This document shows, in pieces, positions 1-10,820 of a DNA stretch of 64,000 nt. Position numbers and translations under genes: made by a program. Location: the NCBI GenBank assembly GCA_026874595.1, contig CM049309.1:29143033-29207032 (forward strand), written 5' to 3'. This stretch comes from Sipunculus nudus (lineage: Eukaryota > Annelida > Sipuncula > Golfingiida > Sipunculidae). Every line of letters begins with the position of its first letter. The first letter of the stretch is position 1. The notes below the pieces were generated by a model. It worked only from the letters and a program-made list of their open reading frames with translations. It was not told the DNA's origin and did not search any database.

Positions 1-1345
1 TCTGGTGTGTAGCTGACTCAAATTTGCCGTAACCATGGTTACAAATTTTGGGGGAAAAGTCATGATATTCGAAAATAAGGGGTCTTATTTTTCTAACTTT
101 GTTAGTTTTAAAGCTAGAGTGATCTAGTTTTTTTGCATCAGGTAGCATTCAACTAGTACTACAAGATTTTATTACAAGTCTTGCAGTTTCTCGTGAAATA
201 TCTCGTGAATAGAGATATTTCGAGATTTCATTCATCTTGCGCGAAAGGCCACATTATTGCAGGAATCTTTTTGAAACTGACATATCATAAGTCCTACACT
301 AGTATTTCGAAATCGTTTTTCATTGTTTGAATATGGCTGCTAGGGGGCGCTGCATACGACCCTCACACACATATCATTACATTGGCCATATCTCTAAAAC
401 CCAAAGCCTAAATTACATAAACTCTAGCTTATTTTTTCCCTCTGAGTCTTCTCCATAAACTGATAATGTCATCTGGTCTCAATCTTGTGTCACTTTGTCA
501 GTGTGTCCGTCTGTTTGTCAGTTGTCCTCAAATTTGGCTGCTTGCTGATTCTTGCGTCTCACATATAGCATTCTACAGGCCACAGTTTTTAAAAAAGCAT
601 TTGAAAACTGATGCATATTATATTTTACAGAAATATCTCAAAACATTTTTTTCATTTTCCGGATATGGCCGCTAGGTGGCGCTGCACATGACCCTCACAC
701 ACATATCATTATATTGACCATATCTCTAAAACCCAAAGCCTCAATTACAGAAACTATGGCTTATTTTCTTTCCCTGAGTCTTCTCCATGACCTATTAATG
801 TCATCTGGTGTCAATCTTGTGTCACTTTGTCAGTGTGTCTTTCTGTTCGTCAGTTGTCCTCAAATACGCCTACTTGCTGGTTCTTGCGTCTCATATATAG
901 CATTCTACAGGCCACAGTTTTTTCAGGAATCCTTTTAAAACTGGTTCATCTTATGTGTTACACTAATATCTCAAAACAGATTTTTCATTTTCCGGATATA
1001 GCCACTAGGGGGCGCTGGACCTTCACCTCCCCAACATATCATGTTTTGGCCATATCTCCAAAATTATAAACCTTATCTACATAAACTATCGCTAATTTTG
1101 CTCTTCTTTACCTTCGGCACTTTTGTCTGGTAATCTGTTATCACAGATGTGTCAGTATGTCTATCTGTTCGTCTTTTGTGGTCAGCTTTGTCTGCTTCCT
1201 CGTTGTTTGTCTGATATGTCATTTTACAGGCCACAACTTCTCAGCAAACGCTTAGGGTCATTCAAATAATAGAAAACCCACAATATGTTCTGTCTGTCCA
1301 TCTGTCTGTCATTTCAACTTCCGGCAAGCGCTCGACCTCTGGTCG
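1..1345. repeat. Satellite array A, ~331-334 bp unit
   Basis: Three consecutive units are visible, with matching landmarks near 331, 662 and 996. Each carries a CTAG-GGGGGCGC-like box, a CATATCTCTAAAAC box, a run of TGTC/CTGT-rich sequence and CATTCTACAGGCCACAG. The spacing of landmarks gives 331 and 334 bp. The array probably extends beyond the left edge. No open frame persists across units, so the short open frames here are not genes. Confidence 0.85.
1002..1015 (+). promoter_or_regulatory. CTCF-like motif in satellite A
   Basis: CCACTAGGGGGCGC at this position matches the widely conserved CTCF core consensus. The two preceding satellite units carry related sequences at the same phase (TAGGGGGCGC at 341-350 and TAGGTGGCGC at 673-682). 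Whether any protein binds is unknown; this is a motif match only. Confidence 0.45.
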
Positions 1346-1364
1346 TCAAGTTTATTTGATTTTT

Positions 1365-3395
1365 AGCTCAGCTGACTGAAAGTCATCTGAGCTATAGCGA
1401 TCACTCTTTGTCCGTCGTCCGTCTGTCCGTCTGTCCGTCCGTTAACCAGGCACAAATCGTAACCGCTGAACCTAGAACCTTGTAACTTGAGATTCTGAGA
1501 GGTCCATGAAAAATCTCCTTGGAAACCAGAAATTAGGTCTCTGTTACCCATATCCTTCGAGCTATGGGGCCCCAAAGTACCCCCCAGAAAAGTAAAAAAT
1601 TTCATACAAAAACTTCCATATCTCAGTAACTACTTGACTGATGGTCATGATTTTTGGCATACATATTGATCATGAGATGTTCCATAAGTTCCTGCAGCAT
1701 GGTGGCGCCACCTGTATTTTTAGATTTTTTTACAATTTTTTTCCCCTATTTTTGAGACGTTTAAAGATGCTGTCATCTGTTAACGTGGCACAAATCGTAA
1801 CCGCTGGACCTAGAATCTTCATTCTCGACACACTGAGAAACCTATTCAAAGTCTCCGTGGAAACCATAAATTAGATCTCTGTTACCCATATCCTTCGAGC
1901 TATGGGGCCCCAAAGTACCCCCCAGAAAAGTAAAAGATTTCATACAAAAAACTTCAATATCTCATTAACTACTTGACTGATGGTCATGATTTTTGGCATA
2001 CATATTGATCATGAGATGTTCCATCACTTCCTGCAGACTGGTGGCGCCACCTGAATTTTTCGATTTTTTAAGGAATTTAAAAATGTGAACAGCTGTTAAC
2101 AGGGCACAAATCATAAAGACTGGACCTAGAATCTTCATTATTGACACACAGGGAGACCCATGATAAGTCTCCATGGACACCTGAAATTAGGTCTCTGTTA
2201 CCCATATCCTTTGAGCTATGGGGGGCTCCCAATAACCCCCCAGAATAATGGAAAATTTGATAAAAACAAACTGCAACATCTCAATAACTACAACACTGAT
2301 GGTCATGATTTTTGGCATACATATTGATCAAGAGGTGTTTCATCAGTACCTGCAGACTGGTGGTGCCACCTGTATTTTTTCAAATTTTCACAATTTTTTT
2401 TTCTCTATTTTCGAGACCTTTCAGGATGTAGTTATCTGTCAACAGGGTACAAATCGTAAGGACTGGACCTAGAATCTTCATTGTTGACACACAGGGAGAC
2501 CCATGATAAGTCTCCATGGACACCTGAAATTAGGTCTCTGTTACCCATATCCTTTGAGCTATGGCACTCCAAAGTACAGCTCAGAATAATTGAAATTTGA
2601 TACAAAAGCTAAAGTATCTGAACAACTAATGCAGAGATCACCATTATTGTTTTCATGGATATTTATCATGAAGTGTTTCATCAGTTTCTGCAGACTGGTG
2701 GCACCACCTGTATTTGTTCGGGTTTTTTTACGAATTTTCTCTAATTTTTAGACCTTTAAAGTTATGAACATCTGTTAACAGGGCACAAATCATTAAAACT
2801 GGACCTAGAATCTTCATTTTTGCCACACAGGGAGACCCATGAAAAGTCTCCATGGAAACCTGAAATTAGGTCTCTGTTTCCCATATTCTTTAAGCTGTAT
2901 GGCTCCAAATTACCCCCCAGAATAATGGAAAATTTGATACAAAAACTGCAGTATCTCAATAACTACAACACTGATGGTCATGATTTTCGGCATACATAGT
3001 GATCATGACCTGTTCCATCAGTTTCTGTAGACTGGGTGCGCCACCTCTATTTTTTTCAAATTTTTACGATTTTTTTTCTCTTTTTTTTGATACCTTTGAA
3101 GATGTGGTTATCTGTCAACAGGGTACAAATCGCAACAACTGGACCTAGAATCTTCATTCTTGTCATGCAAGAAAGCCCATGAAAAGTGCCTGTGGAAACT
3201 TAAAATTAGGTCTCTGTTACCCATATCCTTCAAGCTATAGGACTCCGAAGTATCCCTCAGAATAATGGACAATTTGATACAAAAGCTGAAGTATCTGAAC
3301 AACTAATGGGGAGATCACCATGATTCTTTGCATGGATATTGATGTTTGTAAGTGTTTTTATTAGTTTCTGCAGACTGGTGGAGCCACCTGTATTT
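1365..3395. repeat. Satellite array B, ~335 bp unit, hairpin head
   Basis: The array opens with a 29-nt near-perfect hairpin (arms AGCTCAG and CTGAGCT, 1365-1393), then a GTCCGTC/CTGTCCGT microsatellite, then about six units with matching landmarks near 1641, 1980, 2299, 2637, 2973 and 3314. Units share GTTAAC-AGGGCACAAATC, CTCTGTTACCCATATCC, the phrase ATGGTCATGATTTTTGGCAT and a GGTGGCGCCACCTG box. A second array with the identical 29-nt head lies at 30481. No gene is seen. Confidence 0.88.
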
Positions 3396-4870
3396 TTGTA
3401 CCCGCCAAAACGAAGTTTTGTGGATACTATGTTTTTGACCGGGTTCCTCCGCCGTTGCCGCGTTCGTTTCCAGAGAGCTCCTCTGGGACTTGATTTTATC
3501 AGCTTTCCAAGCTCATATCTCGGGAACCGTTTGACTGATCAGGAAATAAAATTTATTAATGTAGCCCTTGGATAGCTCTATAACATACACAAAAAATGGT
3601 GGCGCCACCTGTAACCATGTTTGCACAGTGTCCATCTGTTCATCTGCCTTTGGTTAAAATCACTCATATCTCTGCAGTGAATTGACTAATTCACCTGAAA
3701 TTCGGCATGCGTATACATCCTGGATAGCTTTCTTGATTTTATGACAGGTGGCGCCACCTACATTCTCATTCACGCTGATGACATCCAAGCTCATATTTCG
3801 GGAACCGTTTGACCGATCGGGCCAAAATTTTGCATGTAAATAGATCTAACATAGCTCTTTATCATACGCTTAACTGGTGGCGCCACCTGCAACCATTTTT
3901 GCACAGCGTCTGTTTGTTTGTCTGCCGTGCAATAATGTCACTCATATCTCGGCAGTGGTTTGACATATCTGCCTAAAATTTTGCAGTTTTATACATCCTG
4001 GATAGCTTTCTTGATTTTATGACAGGTGGCACCACCTACATTCACGTTCACGCTGATTACATCCAAGCTCATATCTCGGGAACCGTTTGACCGATCGGGC
4101 CAAAATTTTGCATGTGTATAGATCTAACATAGCTCTTTATCATACACAAAACTAGTGGCACCACCTGCAACCATTTTTGCACAGCGTCTGTCTGTTTGTC
4201 TGCCGTGCAATAATGTCACTCATATCTCGGCAGTGGTTTGACATATCTGCCTAAAATTTTGCAGTTTTATACATCCTGGATAGCTTTCTTGATTTTATGA
4301 CAGGTGGCGCCACCTTTATTCTAGTTTATGCTGCAGACATCCAAGTTCATATCTCGGGAACCGTTTGAACGATTGGGTCAAAATTTTGCATGTGTATAGA
4401 TCTCACATAGGTCTTTATCATAAACAAAACTGGAGGGGCCACCTGCAACCATTTTTGCACATTTTGCACAGCGTCTGTCTGTTGGTCTGCCGTGGCCTAA
4501 AATCACTCATTTCTCTGTAGTGGTTTGACATAACTGCCTAAAATTTTGCAGGTTTATACATCTTGGATAGCTTTCTTGATTTTATGACAGGTGGCGCCAC
4601 CTACATTCTAGTCAACGCTGCACATATCCAAGCTAATATCTCAGGAACCATTTGACCGATTGGGCCAAAATTGTGCTTGTGTTTAGATCTCACATAGGTC
4701 TTTATCATACACAAAACTGCAACCATTTTTGCACAGCGTCTGTCTGTTTGTCTGCCGTGGGCTAAAATCACTCATATCCATGTAGTGGTTTGACTTTTCT
4801 GCCTAAAATTTTGCATATGTATACAACTTGGACAGCTTTCTGGATTTGTGGTAGGTTGCACAACCTACAT
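3396..4870. repeat. Satellite array C, ~279 bp unit
   Basis: The landmark AAGCTCATATCTCGGGAACC recurs near 3509, 3786, 4065, 4343 and 4629, giving spacings of 277, 279, 278 and 286 bp. Each unit has two GGTGGCGCCACC-type palindromes, one after a region that reads CATACACAAAACT and one after GATTTTATGACA. Array C joins array B directly but the unit sequence is different, apart from the palindrome and a CATATCTC phrase. Confidence 0.87.
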
Positions 4871-4885
4871 ACACATTTAGGCTGC

Positions 4886-5500
4886 AAAAATGTTGTCAAA
4901 CGAGAAAAAACGAGATTTAACGGAAATGCTTATAACTCGGCGACTTTTACAGCTACACAGGTCTAGTTTTCAGCATTTCTTAACATATGACCAGCTTAAC
5001 ACGCCAGAAAAGAAATCAGGCCAAATCTCGCACCATATATTTCGTCAAGCGAGAAAAAACGAGATATCATGGAAATGCTTATAACTAGGCGACTTTTACA
5101 GCTACTCAGGTCTAGTTTTCTGCATTTGGTAACATTTGGCCAACTTGACATAGTAAAACTGCAAGACTGGCCAAATCTCGCACTATATATCTGGTCAAAT
5201 GTGGAAAAACGAGATTTCACAGAAATGCATATAAGTCGGCGACTTTTACGGCTAGACAGGTCTAGTTTTTGGCATTTCATAACATTTGAACGGCTTGACA
5301 TGACAAACCTGCAAGACTGGCCAAATCTCGCACCATATCTCGTCAAACGATAAAAAACAAGATTTCACAGAAATGCTAATAACTCAGCGACTTTTACAGC
5401 TAGACAGGTCTAGTTTTTCGGCATTTCAAAACATTTGGCCAGCTTGACATGACAAATCGGAAAACTTCTCACTGCTTCTTGTCAAACGAGATTAACGGGA
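4886..5500. repeat. Satellite array D, ~150 bp unit
   Basis: About four units. GTCAAACGAGAAAA-type landmarks lie near 4894, 5044, 5194, 5342 and 5481, and each unit contains CGACTTTTACAGCTA followed by GGTCTAGTTTT. Both strands are open for stretches (for example 4996-5346 on the minus strand), but this follows the repeat period and is not evidence for coding. Just downstream, TTCCGGCAAGCGC and GACCTCTGG at 5665-5695 echo 1318-1342 at the end of array A. Confidence 0.85.
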
Positions 5501-5690
5501 TTTCATGAAAATGTTTGAACTTGGTCCCTTTTACACTAGAAAGGTATGCAGCTATTCAAGGTCAGCATGCATACATATAGTATTATTCGTTTCTGCTGCC
5601 CCCACAACATTGCTCATTCATATGACTGTTTCTACATGCACTCTCTGTCTATCTGTCTGTATTATTTCCATTTCCGGCAAGCGCGTGACC

Positions 5691-5867
5691 TCTGGTAATC
5701 TTATTTGTATTTTGCAGAGTTGCTAACCAATTTTGTTTCATCTTATTGTCATTGTGCTTTCAGTGACAGTTTAATTATTTTCGAATGGTCAATAATAGAA
5801 CAACAAACTTCTTGAAACATCAGCTTGAATATTTATATCTTGTGATCAGCTAGTGCAACTGGTTACA
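5691..5867 (+). repeat. TE-1 5' LTR (terminal part)
   Basis: Aligns with 8538-8716: both read TTTGTATTTTGCAG near their start, then CTTATTGTCATT, GGTCAATAA-AGAACAA-AAACTTC and TGTGATCAGC-AGTG-AACTGGTTA. The copies differ by many substitutions, which indicates an old insertion. The end at GGTTACA is my choice of a CA terminus. Confidence 0.65.
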
Positions 5868-5874
5868 TGATTCT

Positions 5875-5892
5875 TGGTTACAGTGGTGGGAT
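5875..5892 (+). promoter_or_regulatory. TE-1 primer binding site, tRNA-Leu type
   Basis: TGGTTACAGTGGTGGGAT lies 7 nt after the 5' LTR remnant. It resembles the TGGTGTCAGAAG-GGAT-type Leu primer site found in TE-2 at 16782-16799. The position just inside the LTR supports a reverse-transcription priming role. Confidence 0.55.
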
Positions 5893-6442
5893 GCTATGAG
5901 GACTGTATAAAATGTGGCTAGCGGAAGATTGTTTCCATGTGGACAGCCATAGATGGTGCCAGTATGCTGGTATGTGCCAGGGGTGATGCCAGTATGCCAG
6001 TGTGTGACACCGTATTTGGCTTTTTAGGTTGATACTTTAACTGTAGTCTTAACAGGAGAGAACTGATGTTATTACTTCAAGTCAGAGCTTTAATTTAAGA
6101 ATCCAAGAACTGATCATTCGGATAATTCAGGACAGTGTTTAAACTAAAGGGACTTGATCATTTTGATTATTCAAAATGGAATTCAGAAAAAAAAGACTGA
6201 GAAAACTGATAATTTAACAGAGGTAAAGGTCTGCACGGCGAGGGCTGGACTCTTATGGACTTATTTGATGCCAAAGTCATTTTTGTTGATGTTGATGCGT
6301 ACCATGCATGTGATGTTTTACTGCCTGCAGAGAAAAAACAGTTTGCATGTGAAAATACATCTGGTAAATGGTTGTGGGTACAATAGCTTTTTTAATATTG
6401 TGTTGTTTTATTATGCCCATAATTTAGGGCTTATGGATAACT

Positions 6443-6555
6443 TGGCAGACCTGATTTATAACTGGGGCAGAGCTGATTTTATAACTCGGATAGAGCTGAT
6501 TTATAACTAGGGCAGAGCTGATTTATAACTAGGGCAGAGCTGATTTATAAGTGGG
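6443..6555. repeat. ~24-bp tandem repeat
   Basis: GCAGAGCTGATTTATAACTAG-type units repeat about five times with small changes. It lies inside TE-1 upstream of the integrase remnant and has no recognisable function. Confidence 0.8.
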
Positions 6556-6715
6556 CCAGGTTTTTTTTTTATTAATGTTCCTACAACTTGGTATTTTTTG
6601 TTACATAAATAAAATGTTTTGAGAATGTTAAGGAAATGCATGCACTTGTAAAAGGATAGCCAGGACCTAACGTGTTGTCGGCATGGTTGTCGACAGATGT
6701 ATAGTCTTGGATTAA

Positions 6716-7335
6716 AAATTGCGAAAGATGTGGGCTGGCAATGCACCAATGGACCAAACAGCTTCTAAACCCATAGAGGTAGTCTGTGTGGACTTTACTC
6801 TTTTGAAGAAAGCTAAGGATGGTCAAGAAAACGTATTTGTTCTCACAGATGCCTTTACAGAATGGGTAGTTGCAGTCCCCGCGAAAGACCAGAGGGCAAC
6901 TACCGTAGCAAGAATTCTTGTCAAATTTAATTTCACAAGTATTGACCTTGTTTGCGGTCACATTCGGGCCAAGGGAGGGATTTTTCAGGAGAATTGTTGT
7001 CTGTATGGAGCACAAAAGTCTCACACAACAAGATACCATCCGATTGATATGGCCAAGCTGATAGGTTCAATAGAACCATGCATGACCTGCTGAGGACATT
7101 GCCTCCGCACAAAAAGTCTCTTTGGACAGAACAACTAGGAGACTTGGTTTTCATATATTATACCTCCTTATATAGTTCCACGGGATACTCGCCTTTCTCT
7201 TTATTGTTTGGGAGGGATCCTCGTCTCGCATCAGATCTTCAAGTTGGGATTGCTTGTGACGATGGTACCCGGAGCAGACTAATTGGGTTGAAGCCCATAA
7301 ACGCCATCTACAGGCAGTTTATACTCATTTAAGTA
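6716..7335 (+). pseudogene. TE-1 integrase core remnant
   Basis: This codes for part of a Ty3/gypsy integrase, the enzyme that inserts retroelement cDNA. At 6716-6733 the frame reads NCERC, the Cys-x2-Cys half of the HHCC zinc domain. A frame change follows, and the core starts at IEVVCVDF (first catalytic Asp) and FVLTDAFTEW. The stretch that should hold the second Asp (SDQ-type motif) is scrambled. After another frame change [14 protein letters not shown] is readable, where Asp stands in place of the usual catalytic Glu. [20 protein letters not shown] closes the domain near 7240. It cannot make an active enzyme. The family assignment is firm; the lineage within gypsy is not. Confidence 0.82.
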
Positions 7336-7404
7336 AGAGACTGCGGTTAGCGGCAGTAGCTAGGAGGCAAATATATGACCGGATGACTTAATAAGACCCA
7401 TTGT

Positions 7405-7785
7405 CACTAGGGACCAGGGTATATTTGCAAAAGGAAGAGCTAAAATACAGGACCGTTATGGCCCTCGCGTCTACAAATTAATAGATAGGAGAGAATATCA
7501 TGGCGTTTACCATATCGAACCTGCAGACGGTTTCAGACAAAACAAATGGGTCAACCGATGTCAACTATGAGTTTTCCCAACACCCAAAGAGATAACAGAG
7601 CCGATTAAGTTGCCAGAATGGCAGGGACAAGAAAACGGCTATGAGATATCAGTCATAGATACTCAAGAAGAAGATGTTCTAGAAGAAACCTTTGTCGTTA
7701 CAGAGGACGTGATGCCAGGACTACAGATAAGTGACTACATACAAGCGAGACCAGAAGTGCAACCATTAAGGAGAACTGCCTAATG
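7405..7785 (+). pseudogene. TE-1 integrase C-terminal segment
   Basis: In a shifted frame the sequence reads GRAKIQDRYGPRVYKLIDRR, then YHIEPADGF and KWVNRCQL. This is typical of the C-terminal region that follows the integrase core in many metazoan gypsy elements. A TGA follows at about 7569, then an acidic tail stays readable to about 7785. It lies directly after the core remnant, as expected for one pol polyprotein. Confidence 0.62.
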
Positions 7786-8104
7786 TCTAATGCGGGATTG
7801 CAAAGCAACGTCATTTGCCAAAGTCAGTAGTTCGTCCCGAAGTAGAATATGTTATACTCAGAACAAGTGTTATTGAAGTTACTGTGTAGTACGAGAACTT
7901 TGTGTTTTAATTATCATATGGCTAGTTATTGTTGTTCTTTGTTTAGTTTTAAATAGAAAGCATTTCTTGACTCGTGAACAGGGACTATATTATCTGGTAG
8001 TTCCACAAGAGTTCGCTGTAGCTATTATGCTCACCATGTATGAAAGTAGAATTACAGGTAGATGTGTTGTTTCCTATACTCTACACCGCATCGCTTCTGG
8101 TGGA

Positions 8105-8716
8105 GAAAAAAGGAGGGGTGGTTGGGCATATGTTCTGCATCCAGTTTCCGTGAGTTTCTTTGCGTGGCATTCATTGATTTAAGATGATTTTGCCATGTAA
8201 AACGAAGCGGTGATCGAGATAGGAAAAATACCTATTTTTGTCTGTTATGCATGTAAACCATTACTAGTATCAGACAGAAATTTTGGCAATTAGTAACTGT
8301 TAATACATGGTTTTCATTATGTGATGATGTAGATGGATCGTGTTAGTTCCTAGTAGTATGTAACCAAGTCGCTAAGCGGCAGCACTTGTATTGTAACGCA
8401 GAGATAACGTTGTTTGACATGTGTGGAACCGCTGATACTATTATTTAATTGCTGTGACATATTAATTGAACCTTAAGAGTGCTCAATTTATCATGGTTTT
8501 TGAAGATTGTGATTGTACATGTATCTCAGGTATCTTAATGTGGACTCATATTTGTATTTTGCAGCGTTGCTAGCCACTTTTGTTTTACCTTATTGTCATT
8601 ATGGTTCCGGTGACAGTTTGAGTATTTTGGAATGGTCAATAACAGAACAATAAACTTCTGGACACAGCAGCGCGAGTATTCATATTTGTGATCAGCGAGT
8701 GAAACTGGTTATAAAT
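8105..8716 (+). repeat. TE-1 3' LTR with polypurine tract
   Basis: A purine run, AAAAAAGGAGGGG-type, at 8105-8116 is followed by TGGTTGGGC, a plausible LTR start. The last 180 bp (8538-8716) match the 5' LTR remnant, and AATAAA at about 8649-8654 could be the poly(A) signal. If the purine tract is real, the LTR is about 600 bp and the 5' copy lost its first two thirds. If not, the LTR is about 177 bp. I cannot decide between these. Confidence 0.5.
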
Positions 8717-8844
8717 ATGTGTGTTTGTGTCATCGGGTGCACACGGGCTGTCGGGGCACAGCTGAGTTTGAGGGTTTGGGCGGCACCAAAATTAACGAAA
8801 CCAAAGTGGTTGACTACTTTTACTCAGTAAGGCAAAAAAAATTT

Positions 8845-9103
8845 AAGGTATGGTTCTCAGGCATCGCCCGCGTCAATTTTAACCCCCCGCATCAAAAATT
8901 TTATTTTGATTTTATCTTTCAAGAGGATAAAATAATACAGTTTATGTAGTGCTTTTACCTGTTTAGCAAAAAAAAAATCTGTTATTTTCATGCTTTTCCT
9001 TGATGATGTGACATTTTTATGGAAGCATACAAAAAAAGGTAAAAAATAAAATATCGCCCGCCCGCACTGATTTCTGAAAAAAAGTGTCTAAGAACCATAC
9101 CTT
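8845..9103. mobile_element. MITE with 13-bp perfect TIR
   Basis: AAGGTATGGTTCT at 8845-8857 is the exact reverse complement of AGAACCATACCTT at 9091-9103. The 259-bp interior is AT-rich with a CGCCCGC motif near each end in the same orientation. There is no coding capacity. A clear target duplication was not identified, so the superfamily is unassigned. Confidence 0.6.
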
Positions 9104-9264
9104 TTTTCATTTTGGCCTGACTGGAACGAATAAAATCGCTAGCCTTGATATCATGGATTCGGACTGGAAGTCTGTAATGAACAATGAAATTTTCATACAT
9201 GCGGAAGCCGAACAGTGGTATGGCTTGCGCATACCCTATGAAATAGTCTACTATTACGTGTTAC

Positions 9265-9457
9265 TGTTTGTATGGGTTCGATACGTTAATAAAGCCGACG
9301 AGCAAGCTGAACAAGTTTTCTTGACATCGTGATACAGTAACATGGCCAGGACCGCCTTGACGAGTGCCCGGATGTATGTGATAGAATAAGTCCGTAACTG
9401 AGTACAACCGTTGTAATGGTCTAGTCGTAACATACCGTATTACATCTCCCTTTTTTT
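9265..9457 (-). repeat. TE-2 3' LTR and polypurine tract
   Basis: The LTR covers 9265-9444. On the minus strand it starts TGTAATACGGTATG and ends CATACAAACA, the same ends as the split 5' copy. Immediately upstream on the minus strand (9445-9457) is AAAAAAAGGGAGA, a typical polypurine tract for second-strand priming. The AATAAA-like plus-strand string near 9287 belongs to the complementary strand and is probably not a signal. Confidence 0.9.
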
Positions 9458-9589
9458 AAATATAAAAGTGTGAAATTAAAAAAAAATTTCTTAGCAAATT
9501 ATGTCACACATGATGTCTGGATGTATGAAACTAAAGGTCCAAGAAAATTATTTTTTTAAGCAAAATGGAATCATGACATGTAATAAATA

Positions 9590-10820
9590 CAGTGAAACCT
9601 GTCTAAAGCGGACAGTCAAGGGACTTAGTCATTTTGTCCTTAATAGTGAGGTGTCCTTATTAGACAGGTTGACCTTGGTTGATAACTGAGGGATTATAGA
9701 TAAAGACAACGAACAGCTGCAAGGTCGAGTTTATTGTATTATATCAGAATTCATGTAAATGTAATACATATTCATGCACACATCCTGCATTCAATATTCA
9801 TTTACAAACTGTGATTATTTTTACTTATCTCAAGTAGTTAACAATACGCTCTTTTTTGCTGATTCACTCAGTCGAATAAGCTTGACTTTATCAGTTAGCA
9901 TAAGCTCCCGCCCAGGAGTAGTGTGGAGCCACCTTGCGGCATTGCCTAAAACTGTCTTTGTTCAGCTGTCCAAATGCGATAATCTCAAAGATAATGACGA
10001 CATTGATAATGCGAAGATTGTAATGGCTGGGAACCTGTGAATATTCGTTTTTATACGTGAATGTATAGCTTTAGCCTTTAATAAACTTTCTTTGATGATG
10101 GTTGTTTGGTTTGATTTGCTTTAATGTTGAAGGCACCCGAGATTAAACCAACCCCGAGGAGCTTGTGCCCGGCGGCATGGTACAAACAGCTACGGAGCGA
10201 GCAGATGTTTGACACTGTGCAGATCAGTTTGAGATATACTGAGCAAAACCGATAAATTAATATCAAACAGCCTGCTATAACAAAGTGGCTAATTTTACAG
10301 TTAGATACTGCGTTGTAAGATCGGAGACGCATAGGTAATCGGTAGCCGTTTTATCAATTTAATGACCTCGCGGTCGAGCGAAAATATGCAGCTTCGCAAC
10401 GTGTGAATGATTAACCGTGAAATAAAGTCACACGATGTTTATCGCTTCATATTTGCTGTGTTTAACTTAGGAGCAAATCACTTCGTGACAGGAGCACGGA
10501 CACGCATTAAGGTAACAACTGGGGATTGCATAATCCTTTGTGTTCCAGTCCCAGACACAACAACAGTACAGGTGGTCTTTGATGTTGCCCGGAGTCCGGC
10601 GAAGGTGGCGTATCGTGTCCGCATTTGTCAGGTTCATTTACTCTTAGAATGTTGGTTTGAGTTGAAATCTGCTGTCCGTTGTCCGCAGTAGTGAGGTGTC
10701 TGCCTTACAGAGGTTCCGCTTATACATAACATATAGGGAATTTTGAAGGGACTTAACTATCTTGTCTGTTATAGCCAGTTGTCCGCCTAAGTGAGGTGTC
10801 CGTTAGACCAGTTTTCACTG
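9590..10820. mobile_element. Foldback/TIR DNA element in TE-2 3' UTR
   Basis: The left end CAGTGAAACCTGTCTAAAGC and the right end (reverse complement CAGTGAAAACTGGTCTAACG) form imperfect inverted repeats, followed by GGACA on both sides. TA flanks both ends (9588-9589, 10821-10822), compatible with a TA target duplication. The left 85 bp is also an internal hairpin, because AACCTGTCTAA-type sequence is met by TTAGACAGGTT at 9660-9670. No transposase is visible in the 1.2 kb, so it is non-autonomous. It separates TE-2 integrase from the TE-2 3' LTR. Confidence 0.65.

Larger units (their letters stand above)
5691..8716 (+). mobile_element. TE-1: decayed Ty3/gypsy LTR element
   Basis: Two direct repeats of about 177 bp, near 5691-5867 and 8538-8716, flank an internal region. 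That region has a tRNA-Leu-like primer site next to the first repeat and integrase sequence in its second half. Gag, protease, RT and RNase H were not found, and the internal region is only about 2.7 kb, so most of the element has been deleted. The integrase is frame-broken. A purine tract at 8105-8116 suggests the 3' LTR may begin near 8117, making the 5' LTR a truncated copy. Confidence 0.72.

Noticed and set aside
4890-5353. Genes in the 64-116 codon frames on both strands
   Set aside because: They follow the 150-bp satellite period and appear on both strands at corresponding positions.
6581-7154. Minus-strand frames opposite the TE-1 integrase
   Set aside because: They are antisense shadows of the recognisable integrase sequence on the plus strand.
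8105-8180. A host promoter or gene start near the purine tract
   Set aside because: The tract fits a polypurine tract of TE-1, given the LTR match at 8538-8716.
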